This document shows, one piece after another, positions 21,955 through 35,796 of a stretch of DNA of 64,000 bases. The notes below the pieces were generated by a model. The model worked only from the letters and a program-made list of their open reading frames with translations, was not told the DNA's origin and searched no databases. Position numbers and translations under genes: made by a program. Every line of letters begins with the position of its first letter. Positions within the stretch are counted from its first letter, which is position 1. The DNA comes from Magicicada septendecula (taxonomy: Eukaryota > Arthropoda > Insecta > Hemiptera > Cicadidae): the NCBI GenBank assembly GCA_034769895.1, contig CM068368.1, positions 688,401,877 to 688,465,876 of the forward strand, given 5' to 3'.

Positions 21955-23073
21955 TGTAACTACTCACTTAATTCCTATTAATAATTAATTCTTACCTTAG
22001 GGTTTTTCCCAGAGTCGTACAGACGAAACTGCTGCAGAAAGGATTATTCGAGATACAAGGGGTAAAGATCAAATACACAGTTTGTGCTAAAACAAATTGC
22101 CTCTGGTTTATTATGCAAAATAACTACTTCGTCTCTCTTTCATGACATTTAAAATTCTTATTTCTTTTCGTTAGATTAAATACTCGTTGAATGAGTAACA
22201 ATTTGTAAAAATCAAACAAAGTAACAAAATGAATATTTCTTAATTAACTAGCTTATGACAACTATGGTATACCACAACTATTTATTTTTAGCAATGAACC
22301 AATACGTGACGTAGCCACACACTCACACACATTCGTTCTTTGACTTTGTCGTTCTATTTAAACCCCACTTTGAGATCTCTGAGGTACATTTAAGATTTAC
22401 AATTTATTTATGTTGAATTATACTCTGGAGAAAAAGGTAAAATGATATTGGTTAAAACTCAGTTAATACTTAACGTCTGAAGAACTCCGCTGTTTTGCAC
22501 TTCTGCTGTGAATGCACTGGTTTTTTTTTCTTTGGTTAACACACCATAAATTAGTTTTGACACTGTTTACCCGCGGGTACTGTTATTGATTATTTCGTGT
22601 TAGGTTGATGCGCCACTATTATTTTAATCCACTTTAGAATAACAATTCTTTTTATTTTGTCGACCGACATAAATTTTCGAACACTTAGCTCGTTTAGGTT
22701 GACCGCGCGGCCATGATTTGCAACCTGAACTCGGCCGCACGTTTTACTGTTTGTACAACTTTTAACACTGTTAATGCGTTGAAAGATAGGCCTACTCTTA
22801 AATACAGCCTATCTTGCACCCGAGGCCACCGTTTGAATTTAAATCACCAACTTTACTGTCTGATGCTGCTTACTACTGTTCACTCTCTGATGACAAACTG
22901 CATACTGTGATTCACAAAAAGCCTGCTGCTGGGCCGGTTACGCAATACGTCTGGGCAATTGTTTAGGCTAACTGTATGTAGGTTGTACTGGGGCTCCTCA
23001 CAGGTGAAAGTTAACAATTTATTAATTACTGAATTAAAATTAAAACTGGATCACACACTTCTGTACCGTTACA
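21955..23073 (-). repeat. LTR between U6 and U7 (1,119 bp)
   Basis: PBS 21934-21952; C7 at 23077-23083; hairpin 23084-23121. Confidence 0.74.
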
Positions 23074-24139
23074 ATACCCCCCCAATAAGAGGTTGAAGGC
23101 CGAAGCGTTCAAACTCTTATTGCCTAAACCCTAAGAGGATCAGTGAGGATATGGCGCCGCAACCCCCCTGAGCACTCTACTAAAATCATGGGTTCTTACC
23201 CCCCTAGTCCGGCGACTGTGGCACATTCAATTAAAAAATCAACATACGGCCTTCCATCACTCCATATCCCACAACTGATTTGTTTCCTCTTAGCCGTACT
23301 GGTTCATTGACAAAGCACTGGCTCATTTTTTATTATAAAATATCTCTTAACCCTAGAAAATAGTATTAACAAAACAATATAGGATATATACAATACAGGA
23401 GTACATATAAGTTCCAGTCAAAATGACGCATTAATTATACAGAATTGCATTTACACAGAATTTCCTTCAGTTTTCAATTTTAAATGAATATTTTAATCAT
23501 TATGTTTTTTTATCAATTATTTATTTTACCATTACAATCAAAATTCAGTTCAAACTAGATTTAAAGTCATATTAAAAATTATCTTTTCAATTTATTTAAT
23601 TACCTTTCATTAAATTTAACTCATATTTTTTAATTAACAATTTCAAAATTAATTACATTTTTCAAAATGATCCGACATAAAATATTACCTACATTATTCA
23701 AAAAATTTACATTCCTTTCTTCACATATGGAATTTCTTTTTATTTCATAATAGGATTTTCCTACTGGCAATGATTCAGCAGACTACAACACTTTTGTTAT
23801 TGTCAACTCAGCTTCAACACCTCTGGCTGTAAACATTAGTCAAAACATACAACACACCTGTTTACATAAACGGTCGTCTGCCAGACTGGTGTTATAAACA
23901 CTCCTTCAGTCTAAACATTCTGCTTACCTCACCTCTAACACCTGTACTGCACTTTTCAATTTTTTATAAATCTTTTAGTTAACAATTGTAATAATATAAT
24001 AATTTTTATACAATTAATTTCACTATAATATATTTACAAATCTTTATCATTATTATTTCAGTTTTATCACACTTCAATGTCCAAGGTTGCGAGGTCTGAA
24101 CCGTAAAACAAAATATTTACAATTGTTCCTTTATGAAGT

Positions 24140-24523
24140 TCAGCCTCCATCGTCAAAAATTAGTCTGGTCTTTATGTAACACTTTTCAATTTTATTGATA
24201 CGCCACATATGGTTATTTTTTGTTTTATAACCACAAGAACTTATTTTTTCCATTGTACCAAAACAATAATCTATAGGGTTACCCCCCAAAATTATCTTAT
24301 CATAAATCAAGTTGACATCAGTATTATTTGTAAAGTCTCCGTCAGTGTTTTTTGTTATTACCATTGCATTATTATTACCATATTCTGCTACTATAGGTTC
24401 ATTAACAGGCAAATATTTGTCATCAATATACACATTGTTTGTCACACAAGGTATGTTTTTAATTCTACCAGTTCTCTCACTATTTAAACTCTGTATTAAC
24501 TCTTCATAATCTCTCTTCCCCAT
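24140..24523 (-). CDS. ORF2, 127 aa, U7
   Basis: Arg variant, same as U5. Confidence 0.48.
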   Translation of the reverse strand: MGKRDYEELIQSLNSERTGRIKNIPCVTNNVYIDDKYLPVNEPIVAEYGNNNAMVITKNTDGDFTNNTDVNLIYDKIILGGNPIDYCFGTMEKISSCGYKTKNNHMWRINKIEKCYIKTRLIFDDGG

Positions 24524-25548
24524 AATATATTTCTACCATTCTCTCTCTCTCTCTCATAATCACTTTCATCACCACAACATTTCATAATCTCACTCCATCC
24601 AGAGGGCAACACAACATTATTACAACATCTGGCTTTACCAGATACACAAAAATAATTTCTTTGACATTTAAAAGACCTTTTGTCTTCTACAAAAACTAAC
24701 GAGGAACCTTTGTCCTCCAACACTACTGGTGAAACCTTTTCTTCACCTATCTCACAAGAAAAATTTGCCCTCTTTTCACCCTCTACACTTAAACTGTCTT
24801 CACACTCTCTCTCATTCTCATCGGCATTTGCTAACAACACTTCATTACTAAACTCTACTTCAACAAAATCTTCCTTATCACTCTCAACATTAATCTCCTT
24901 GTTCTCTACTACCACGTTTTTACACATATCATTATAATTCTGATTTGTTTTACATTCAAAATTTTCGATTACCTTTTGTATTTGTTTATCAATTTTTTCT
25001 GACACTTGTTCTTTAATAGTGTTGAAACATTCATCCATCTCATTTAGACGTTTATTCATACTGATTTCGAACTTAACATTTTGTGTATTCATTTCACATA
25101 AACGCTTATCAAATTTTTGGTCAATATTATTTATATCACCCTTTAACTCATGGAATTTGCTATTAATTGTATTAAATTTAACATCAGAATCACTCTTCTG
25201 TTCATTGAAAAGCAATTGCATCATTTTTATCATATCATTATCCTCAGATTGTTTATTTTTATTCAAAATATCACTATAATATTGACGACTCGGATCACTA
25301 TAATATTGACGACTCGGAAAACTTTGTGTTCCGAGTCGTCAATATTATAGTGATATTTAGTTAAGTAACGTACACGTCATGGACAACGAAATCCAAGTAT
25401 TTTTATTCATTACGGGTGGGGTTACCTGAATCCCTGAGTCATCTATTTCATCTGACTTACTTGATTCTCTATTTTGAACTGGGATTGGGGTCGAATGGAC
25501 CTCCAACCCACTCATGACCGTTGATTCGGTCAAACTATTATTTTCCAT
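24496..25548 (-). pseudogene. ORF1 split by foldback insertion, U7
   Basis: 5' piece 25357-25548; 3' piece open 24496-25266 with first ATG at 25233. Lacks the Lys-to-Glu change of its U5 sister. Confidence 0.58.
25266..25397. mobile_element. 132 bp foldback insertion, U7
   Basis: Same site and structure as in U2. Confidence 0.68.
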
Positions 25549-25713
25549 TTTTGTTTTATATTATTTTTACATATATAAATATGCCCGGTTTTGCTTTCAC
25601 AGTCTACAATTTACAACCTCGCCCCACTCCCAAATAACCCGTTCTGCAGCTTAATTAGGTCTGGCGAATATACGTTATAAACCCTATACTCGAGTCCCTG
25701 TTCGGGCGCCATT

Positions 25714-26832
25714 TGTAACTACTCACTTAATTCCTATTAATAATTAATTCTTACCTTAGGGTTTTTCCCAGAGTCGTACAGACGAAACTGCTGCAGAAAG
25801 GATTATTCGAGATACAAGGGGTAAAGATCAAATACACAGTTTGTGCTAAAACAAATTGCCTCTGGTTTATTATGCAAAATAACTACTTCGTCTCTCTTTC
25901 ATGACATTTAAAATTCTTATTTCTTTTCGTTAGATTAAATACTCGTTGAATGAGTAACAATTTGTAAAAATCAAACAAAGTAACAAAATGAATATTTCTT
26001 AATTAACTAGCTTATGACAACTATGGTATACCACAACTATTTATTTTTAGCAATGAACCAATACGTGACGTAGCCACACACTCACACACATTCGTTCTTT
26101 GACTTTGTCGTTCTATTTAAACCCCACTTTGAGATCTCTGAGGTACATTTAAGATTTACAATTTATTTATGTTGAATTATACTCTGGAGAAAAAGGTAAA
26201 ATGATATTGGTTAAAACTCAGTTAATACTTAACGTCTGAAGAACTCCGCTGTTTTGCACTTCTGCTGTGAATGCACTGGTTTTTTTTTCTTTGGTTAACA
26301 CACCATAAATTAGTTTTGACACTGTTTACCCGCGGGTACTGTTATTGATTATTTCGTGTTAGGTTGATGCGCCACTATTATTTTAATCCACTTTAGAATA
26401 ACAATTCTTTTTATTTTGTCGACCGACATAAATTTTCGAACACTTAGCTCGTTTAGGTTGACCGCGCGGCCATGAGTTGCAACCTGAACTCGGCCGCACG
26501 TTTTACTGTTTGTACAACTTTTAACACTGTTAATGCGTTGAAAGATAGGCCTACTCTTAAATACAGCCTATCTTGCACCCGAGGCCACCGTTTGAATTTA
26601 AATCACCAACTTTACTGTCTGATGCTGCTTACTACTGTTCACTCTCTGATGACAAACTGCATACTGTGATTCACAAAAAGCCTGCTGCTGGGCCGGTTAC
26701 GCAATACGTCTGGGCAATTGTTTAGGCTAACTGTATGTAGGTTGTACTGGGGCTCCTCAAAGGTGAAAGTTAACAATTTATTAATTACTGAATTAAAATT
26801 AAAACTGGATCACACACTTCTGTACCGTTACA
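25714..26832 (-). repeat. LTR between U7 and U8 (1,119 bp)
   Basis: PBS 25693-25711; C7 at 26836-26842; hairpin 26843-26880. Has CCTCAAAGG near 26756 as in U1 and U2, where other units have CCTCACAGG. Confidence 0.74.
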
Positions 26833-27898
26833 ATACCCCCCCAATAAGAGGTTGAAGGCCGAAGCGTTCAAACTCTTATTGCCTAAACCCTAAGAGGATC
26901 AGTGAGGATATGGCGCCGCAACCCCCCTGAGCACTCTACTAAAATCATGGGTTCTTACCCCCCTAGTCCGGCGACTGTGGCACATTCAATTAAAAAATCA
27001 ACATACGGCCTTCCATCACTCCATATCCCACAACTGATTTGTTTCCTCTTAGCCGTACTGGTTCATTGACAAAGCACTGGCTCATTTTTTATTATAAAAT
27101 ATCTCTTAACCCTAGAAAATAGTATTAACAAAACAATATAGGATATATACAATACAGGAGTACATATAAGTTCCAGTCAAAATGACGCATTAATTATACA
27201 GAATTGCATTTACACAGAATTTCCTTCAGTTTTCAATTTTAAATGAATATTTTAATCATTATGTTTTTTTATCAATTATTTATTTTACCATTACAATCAA
27301 AATTCAGATCAAACTAGATTTAAAGTCATATTAAAAATTATCTTTTCAATTTATTTAATTACCTTTCATTAAATTTAACTCATATTTTTTAATTAACAAT
27401 TTCAAAATTAATTACATTTTTCAAAATGATCCGACATAAAATATTACCTACATTATTCAAAAAATTTACATTCCTTTCTTCACATATGGAATTTCTTTTT
27501 ATTTCATAATAGGATTTTCCTACTGGCAATGATTCAGCAGACTACAACACTTTTGTTATTGTCAACTCAGCTTCAACACCTCTGGCTGTAAACATTAGTC
27601 AAAACATACAACACACCTGTTTACATAAACGGTCGTCTGCCAGACTGGTGTTATAAACACTCCTTCAGTCTAAACATTCTGCTTACCTCACCTCTAACAC
27701 CTGTACTGCACTTTTCAATTTTTTATAAATCTTTTAGTTAACAATTGTAATAATATAATAATTTTTATACAATTAATTTCACTATAATATATTTACAAAT
27801 CTTTATCATTATTATTTCAGTTTTATCACACTTCAATGTCCAAGGTTGCGAGGTCTGAACCGTAAAACAAAATATTTACAATTGTTCCTTTATGAAGT

Positions 27899-28282
27899 TC
27901 AGCCTCCATCGTCAAAAATTAGTCTGGTCTTTATGTAACACTTTTCAATTTTATTGATACGCCACATATGGTTATTTTTTGTTTTATAACCACAAGAACT
28001 TATTTTTTCCATTGTACCAAAACAATAATCTATAGGGTTACCCCCCAAAATTATCTTATCATAAATCAAGTTGACATCAGTATTATTTGTAAAGTCTCCG
28101 TCAGTGTTTTTTGTTATTACCATTGCATTATTATTACCATATTCTGCTACTATAGGTTCATTAACAGGCAAATATTTGTCATCAATATACACATTGTTTG
28201 TCACACAAGGTATGTTTTTAATTCTACCAGTTCTCTCACTATTTAAACTCTGTATTAACTCTTCATAATCTCTCTTCCCCAT
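27899..28282 (-). CDS. ORF2, 127 aa, U8
   Basis: Arg variant, otherwise the same translation. Confidence 0.48.
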   Translation of the reverse strand: MGKRDYEELIQSLNSERTGRIKNIPCVTNNVYIDDKYLPVNEPIVAEYGNNNAMVITKNTDGDFTNNTDVNLIYDKIILGGNPIDYCFGTMEKISSCGYKTKNNHMWRINKIEKCYIKTRLIFDDGG

Positions 28283-29307
28283 AATATATTTCTACCATTC
28301 TCTCTCTCTCTCTCATAATCACTTTCATCACCACAACATTTCATAATCTCACTCCATCCAGAGGGCAACACAACATTATTACAACATCTGGCTTTACCAG
28401 ATACACAAAAATAATTTCTTTGACATTTTAAAGACCATTTGTCTTCTACAAAAACTAACGAGGAACCTTTGTCCTCCAACACTACTGGTGAAACCTTTTC
28501 TTCACCTATCTCACAAGAAAAATTTGCCCTCTTTTCACCCTCTACACTTAAACTGTCTTCACACTCTCTCTCATTCTCATCGGCATTTGCTAACAACACT
28601 TCATTACTAAACTCTACTTCAACAAAATCTTCCTTATCACTCTCAACATTAATCTCCTTGTTCTCTACTACCACGTTTTTACACATATCATTATAATTCT
28701 GATTTGTTTTACATTCAAAATTTTCGATTACCTTTTGTATTTGTTTATCAATTTTTTCTGACACTTGTTCTTTAATAGTGTTGAAACATTCATCCATCTC
28801 ATTTAGACGTTTATTCATACTGATTTCGAACTTAACATTTTGTGTATTCATTTCACATAAACGCTTATCAAATTTTTGGTCAATATTATTTATATCACCC
28901 TTTAACTCATGGAATTTGCTATTAATTGTATTAAATTTAACATCAGAATCACTCTTCTGTTCATTGAAAAGCAATTGCATCATTTTTATCATATCATTAT
29001 CCTCAGATTGTTTATTTTTATTCAAAATATCACTATAATATTGACGACTCGGATCACTATAATATTGACGACTCGGAAAACTTTGTGTTCCGAGTCGTCA
29101 ATATTATAGTGATATTTAGTTAAGTAACGTACACGTCATGGACAACGAAATCCAAGTATTTTTATTCATTACGGGTGGGGTTACCTGAATCCCTGAGTCA
29201 TCTATTTCATCTGACTTACTTGATTCTCTATTTTGAACTGGGATTGGGGTCGAATGGACCTCCAACCCACTCATGACCGTTGATTCGGTCAAACTATTAT
29301 TTTCCAT
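28255..29307 (-). pseudogene. ORF1 split by foldback insertion, U8
   Basis: 5' piece 29116-29307; 3' piece open 28255-29025 with first ATG at 28992. Private Arg-to-Trp change near 28436. Shares a Phe-to-Leu change two residues on (near 28430) with U10 and U12-U14. Confidence 0.58.
29025..29156. mobile_element. 132 bp foldback insertion, U8
   Basis: Same site and structure as in U2. Confidence 0.68.
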
Positions 29308-29472
29308 TTTTGTTTTATATTATTTTTACATATATAAATATGCCCGGTTTTGCTTTCACAGTCTACAATTTACAACCTCGCCCCACTCCCAAATAACCCG
29401 TTCTGCAGCTTAATTAGGTCTGGCGAATATACGTTATAAACCCTATACTCGAGTCCCTGTTCGGGCGCCATT

Positions 29473-30591
29473 TGTAACTACTCACTTAATTCCTATTAAT
29501 AATTAATTCTTACCTTAGGGTTTTTCCCAGAGTCGTACAGACGAAACTGCTGCAGAAAGGATTATTCGAGATACAAGGGGTAAAGATCAAATACACAGTT
29601 TGTGCTAAAACAAATTGCCTCTGGTTTATTATGCAAAATAACTACTTCGTCTCTCTTTCATGACATTTAAAATTCTTATTTCTTTTCGTTAGATTAAATA
29701 CTCGTTGAATGAGTAACAATTTGTAAAAATCAAACAAAGTAACAAAATGAATATTTCTTAATTAACTAGCTTATGACAACTATGGTATACCACAACTATT
29801 TATTTTTAGCAATGAACCAATACGTGACGTAGCCACACACTCACACACATTCGTTCGTTGACTTTGTCGTTCTATTTAAACCCCACTTTGAGATCTCTGA
29901 GGTACATTTAAGATTTACAATTTATTTATGTTGAATTATACTCTGGAGAAAAAGGTAAAATGATATTGGTTAAAACTCAGTTAATACTTAACGTCTGAAG
30001 AACTCCGCTGTTTTGCACTTCTGCTGTGAATGCACTGGTTTTTTTTTCTTTGGTTAACACACCATAAATTAGTTTTGACACTGTTTACCCGCGGGTACTG
30101 TTATTGATTATTTCGTGTTAGGTTGATGCGCCACTATTATTTTAATCCACTTTAGAATAACAATTCTTTTTATTTTGTCGACCGACATAAATTTTCGAAC
30201 ACTTAGCTCGTTTAGGTTGACCGCGCGGCCATGAGTTGCAACCTGAACTCGGCCGCACGTTTTACTGTTTGTACAACTTTTAACACTGTTAATGCGTTGA
30301 AAGATAGGCCTACTCTTAAATACAGCCTATCTTGCACCCGAGGCCACCGTTTGAATTTAAATCACCAACTTTACTGTCTGATGCTGCTTACTACTGTTCA
30401 CTCTCTGATGACAAACTGCATACTGTGATTCACAAAAAGCCTGCTGCTGGGCCGGTTACGCAATACGTCTGGGCAATTGTTTAGGCTAACTGTATGTAGG
30501 TTGTACTGGGGCTCCTCACAGGTGAAAGTTAACAATTTATTAATTACTGAATTAAAATTAAAACTGGATCACACACTTCTGTACCGTTACA
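29473..30591 (-). repeat. LTR between U8 and U9 (1,119 bp)
   Basis: PBS 29452-29470; C7 at 30595-30601; hairpin 30602-30639. Private TTCGTTCG near 29851. Confidence 0.74.
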
Positions 30592-31657
30592 ATACCCCCC
30601 CAATAAGAGGTTGAAGGCCGAAGCGTTCAAACTCTTATTGCCTAAACCCTAAGAGGATCAGTGAGGATATGGCGCCGCAACCCCCCTGAGCACTCTACTA
30701 AAATCATGGGTTCTTACCCCCCTAGTCCGGCGACTGTGGCACATTCAATTAAAAAATCAACATACGGCCTTCCATCACTCCATATCCCACAACTGATTTG
30801 TTTCCTCTTAGCCGTACTGGTTCATTGACAAAGCACTGGCTCATTTTTTATTATAAAATATCTCTTAACCCTAGAAAATAGTATTAACAAAACAATATAG
30901 GATATATACAATACAGGAGTACATATAAGTTCCAGTCAAAATGACGCATTAATTATACAGAATTGCATTTACACAGAATTTCCTTCAGTTTTCAATTTTA
31001 AATGAATATTTTAATCATTATGTTTTTTTATCAATTATTTATTTTACCATTACAATCAAAATTCAGTTCAAACTAGATTTAAAGTCATATTAAAAATTAT
31101 CTTTTCAATTTATTTAATTACCTTTCATTAAATTTAACTCATATTTTTTAATTAACAATTTCAAAATTAATTACATTTTTCAAAATGATCCGACATAAAA
31201 TATTACCTACATTATTCAAAAAATTTACATTCCTTTCTTCACATATGGAATTTCTTTTTATTTCATAATAGGATTTTCCTACTGGCAATGATTCAGCAGA
31301 CTACAACACTTTTGTTATTGTCAACTCAGCTTCAACACCTCTGGCTGTAAACATTAGTCAAAACATACAACACACCTGTTTACATAAACGGTCGTCTGCC
31401 AGACTGGTGTTATAAACACTCCTTCAGTCTAAACATTCTGCTTACCTCACCTCTAACACCTGTACTGCACTTTTCAATTTTTTATAAATCTTTTAGTTAA
31501 CAATTGTAATAATATAATAATTTGTATACAATTAATTTCACTATAATATATTTACAAATCTTTATCATTATTATTTCAGTTTTATCACACTTCAATGTCC
31601 AAGGTTGCGAGGTCTGAACCGTAAAACAAAATATTTACAATTGTTCCTTTATGAAGT

Positions 31658-32056
31658 TCAGCCTCCATCGTCAAAAATTAGTCTGGTCTTTATGTAACAC
31701 TTTTCAATTTTATTGATACGCCACATATGGTTATTTTTTGTTTTATAACCACAAGAACTTATTTTTTCCATTGTACCAAAACAATAATCTATAGGGTTAC
31801 CCCCCAAAATTATCTTATCATAAATCAAGTTGACATCAGTATTATTTGTAAAGTCTCCGTCAGTGTTTTTTGTTATTACCATTGCATTATTATTACCATA
31901 TTCTGCTACTATAGGTTCATTAACAGGCAAATATTTGTCATCAATATACACATTGTTTGTCACACAAGGTATGTTTTTAATTCTACCAGTTCTCTCACTA
32001 TTTAAACTCTGTATTAACTCTTCATAATCTCTCTTCCCCTTAAATATTTCTACCAT
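31658..32056 (-). CDS. ORF2 with longer N-terminus (132 aa), U9
   Basis: The sequence before the core ORF is CTTAAATATTT instead of CATAATATATTT, which removes the usual ATG and opens the frame to an ATG six residues before the Gly-Lys-Arg core. The CT run is 13 bases. The Arg variant is kept. This upstream allele recurs only in U15-U17. Confidence 0.48.
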   Translation of the reverse strand: MVEIFKGKRDYEELIQSLNSERTGRIKNIPCVTNNVYIDDKYLPVNEPIVAEYGNNNAMVITKNTDGDFTNNTDVNLIYDKIILGGNPIDYCFGTMEKISSCGYKTKNNHMWRINKIEKCYIKTRLIFDDGG

Positions 32057-33063
32057 TCTCTCTCTCTCTCATAATCACTTTCATCACCACAACATTTCAT
32101 AATCTCACTCCATCCAGAGGGCAACACAACATTATTACAACATCTGGCTTTACCAGATACACAAAAATAATTTCTTTGACATTTAAAAGACCTTTTGTCT
32201 TCTACAAAAACTAACGAGGAACCTTTGTCCTCCAACACTACTGGTGAAACCTTTTCTTCACCTATCTCACAAGAAAAATTTGCCCTCTTTTCACCCTCTA
32301 CACTTAAACTGTCTTCACACTCTCTCTCATTCTCATCGGCATTTGCTAACAACACTTCATTACTAAACTCTACTTCAACAAAATCTTCCTTATCACTCTC
32401 AACATTAATCTCCTTGTTCTCTACTACCACGTTTTTACACATATCATTATAATTCTGATTTGTTTTACATTCAAAATTTTCGATTACCTTTTGTATTTGT
32501 TTATCAATTTTTTCTGACACTTGTTCTTTAATAGTGTTGAAACATTCATCCATCTCATTTAGACGTTTATTCATACTGATTTCGAACTTAACATTTTGTG
32601 TATTCATTTCACATAAACGCTTATCAAATTTTTGGTCAATATTATTTATATCACCCTTTAACTCATGGAATTTGCTATTAATTGTATTAAATTTAACATC
32701 AGAATCACTCTTCTGTTCATTGAAAAGCAATTGCATCATTTTTATCATATCATTATCCTCAGATTGTTTATTTTTATTCAAAATATCACTATAATATTGA
32801 CGACTCGGATCACTATAATATTGACGACTCGGAAAACTTTGTGTTCCGAGTCGTCAATATTATAGTGATATTTAGTTAAGTAACGTACACGTCATGGACA
32901 ACGAAATCCAAGTATTTTTATTCATTACGGGTGGGGTTACCTGAATCCCTGAGTCATCTATTTCATCTGACTTACTTGATTCTCTATTTTGAACTGGGAT
33001 TGGGGTCGAATGGACCTCCAACCCACTCATGACCGTTGATTCGGTCAAACTATTATTTTCCAT
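32050..33063 (-). pseudogene. ORF1 split by foldback insertion, U9
   Basis: 5' piece 32872-33063; 3' piece open 32050-32781 with first ATG at 32748. Ends in Glu-Trp as in U1 and U2 because its GA run is 13 bases. Confidence 0.58.
32781..32912. mobile_element. 132 bp foldback insertion, U9
   Basis: Same site and structure as in U2. Confidence 0.68.
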
Positions 33064-33228
33064 TTTTGTTTTATATTATTTTTACATATATAAATATGCC
33101 CGGTTTTGCTTTCACAGTCTACAATTTACAACCTCGCCCCACTCCCAAATAACCCGTTCTGCAGCTTAATTAGGTCTGGCGAATATACGTTATAAACCCT
33201 ATACTCGAGTCCCTGTTCGGGCGCCATT

Positions 33229-34346
33229 TGTAACTACTCACTTAATTCCTATTAATAATTAATTCTTACCTTAGGGTTTTTCCCAGAGTCGTACAGACGA
33301 AACTGCTGCAGAAAGGATTATTCGAGATACAAGGGGTAAAGATCAAATACACAGTTTGTGCTAAAACAAATTGCCTCTGGTTTATTATGCAAAATAACTA
33401 CTTCGTCTCTCTTTCATGACATTTAAAATTCTTATTTCTTTTCGTTAGATTAAATACTCGTTGAATGAGAAACAATTTGTAAAAATCAAACAAAGTAACA
33501 AAATGAATATTTCTTAATTAACTAGCTTATGACAACTATGGTATACCACAACTATTTATTTTTAGCAATGAACCAATACGTGACGTAGCCACACACTCAC
33601 ACACATTCGTTCTTTGACTTTGTCGTTCTATTTAAACCCCACTTTGAGATCTCTGAGGTACATTTAAGATTTACAATTTATTTATGTTGAATTATACTCT
33701 GGAGAAAAAGGTAAAATGATATTGGTTAAAACTCAGTTAATACTTAACGTCTGAAGAACTCCGCTGTTTTGCACTTCTGCTGTGAATGCACTGGTTTTTT
33801 TTCTTTGGTTAACACACCATAAATTAGTTTTGACACTGTTTACCCGCGGGTACTGTTATTGATTATTTCGTGTTAGGTTGATGCGCCACTATTATTTTAA
33901 TCCACTTTAGAATAACAATTCTTTTTATTTTGTCGACCGACATAAATTTTCGAACACTTAGCTCGTTTAGGTTGACCGCGTGGCCATGAGTTGCAACCTG
34001 AACTCGGCCGCACGTTTTACTGTTTGTACAACTTTTAACACTGTTAATGCGTTGAAAGATAGGCCTACTCTTAAATACAGCCTATCTTACACCCGAGGCC
34101 ACCGTTTGAATTTAAATCACCAACTTTACTGTCTGATGCTGCTTACTACTGTTCACTCTCTGATGACAAACTGCATACTGTGATTCACAAAAAGCCTGCT
34201 GCTGGGCCGGTTACGCAATACGTCTGGGCAATTGTTTAGGCTAACTGTATGTAGGTTGTACTGGGGCTCCTCACAGGTGAAAGTTAACAATTTATTAATT
34301 ACTGAATTAAAATTAAAACTGGATCACACACTTCTGTACCGTTACA
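33229..34346 (-). repeat. LTR between U9 and U10 (1,118 bp)
   Basis: PBS 33208-33226; C7 at 34350-34356; hairpin 34357-34394. T run is 8 bases. Private TGAGAAAC near 33467. Confidence 0.74.
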
Positions 34347-35412
34347 ATACCCCCCCAATAAGAGGTTGAAGGCCGAAGCGTTCAAACTCTTATTGCCTAA
34401 ACCCTAAGAGGATCAGTGAGGATATGGCGCCGCAACCCCCCTGAGCACTCTACTAAAATCATGGGTTCTTACCCCCCTAGTCCGGCGACTGTGGCACATT
34501 CAATTAAAAAATCAACATACGGCCTTCCATCACTCCATATCCCACAACTGATTTGTTTCCTCTTAGCCGTACTGGTTCATTGACAAAGCACTGGCTCATT
34601 TTTTATTATAAAATATCTCTTAACCCTAGAAAATAGTATTAACAAAACAATATAGGATATATACAATACAGGAGTACATATAAGTTCCAGTCAAAATGAC
34701 GCATTAATTATACAGAATTGCATTTACACAGAATTTCCTTCAGTTTTCAATTTTAAATGAATATTTTAATCATTATGTTTTTTTATCAATTATTTATTTT
34801 ACCATTACAATCAAAATTCAGATCAAACTAGATTTAAAGTCATATTAAAAATTATCTTTTCAATTTATTTAATTACCTTTCATTAAATTTAACTCATATT
34901 TTTTAATTAACAATTTCAAAATTAATTACATTTTTCAAAATGATCCGACATAAAATATTACCTACATTATTCAAAAAATTTACATTCCTTTCTTCACATA
35001 TGGAATTTCTTTTTATTTCATAATAGGATTTTCCTACTGGCAATGATTCAGCAGACTACAACACTTTTGTTATTGTCAACTCAGCTTCAACACCTCTGGC
35101 TGTAAACATTAGTCAAAACATACAACACACCTGTTTACATAAACGGTCGTCTGCCAGACTGGTGTTATAAACACTCCTTCAGTCTAAACATTCTGCTTAC
35201 CTCACCTCTAACACCTGTACTGCACTTTTCAATTTTTTATAAATCTTTTAGTTAACAATTGTAATAATATAATAATTTGTATACAATTAATTTCACTATA
35301 ATATATTTACAAATCTTTATCATTAATATTTCAGTTTTATCACACTTCAATGTCCAAGGTTGCGAGGTCTGAACCGTAAAACAAAATATTTACAATTGTT
35401 CCTTTATGAAGT

Positions 35413-35796
35413 TCAGCCTCCATCGTCAAAAATTAGTCTGGTCTTTATGTAACACTTTTCAATTTTATTGATACGCCACATATGGTTATTTTTTGTTTTA
35501 TAACCACAAGAACTTATTTTTTCCATTGTACCAAAACAATAATCTATAGGGTTACCCCCCAAAATTATCTTATCATAAATCAAGTTGACATCAGTATTAT
35601 TTGTAAAGTCTCCGTCAGTGTTTTTTGTTATTACCATAGCATTATTATTACCATATTCTGCTACTATAGGTTCATTAACAGGCAAATATTTGTCATCAAT
35701 ATACACATTGTTTGTCACACAAGGTATGTTTTTAATTCTACCAGTTCTCTCACTATTTAAACTCTGTATTAACTCTTCATAATCTCTCTTCCCCAT
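35413..35796 (-). CDS. ORF2, 127 aa, U10
   Basis: Arg variant. From here to U14 a silent change (ACCATAGCA near 35637) marks this group of units. Confidence 0.48.
   Translation of the reverse strand: MGKRDYEELIQSLNSERTGRIKNIPCVTNNVYIDDKYLPVNEPIVAEYGNNNAMVITKNTDGDFTNNTDVNLIYDKIILGGNPIDYCFGTMEKISSCGYKTKNNHMWRINKIEKCYIKTRLIFDDGG

Larger units (their letters stand above)
11130..26163 (-). repeat. Two-unit block duplicated in tandem (U4-U5 and U6-U7)
   Basis: The 7,517 bp block 11130-18646 is followed by another of exactly 7,517 bp at 18647-26163. U4 and U6 share private markers: an ORF1 frameshift near 13672 and 21189, CACTACAGG near 12117 and 19634, GATCTGACAT near 12395 and 19912, and the TTTAGATTGACC variant. 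U5 and U7 share the start codon context ATGATTTGCAACCTG. At least one difference exists: the C at about 17164 in U5 is not in U7. Confidence 0.88.
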
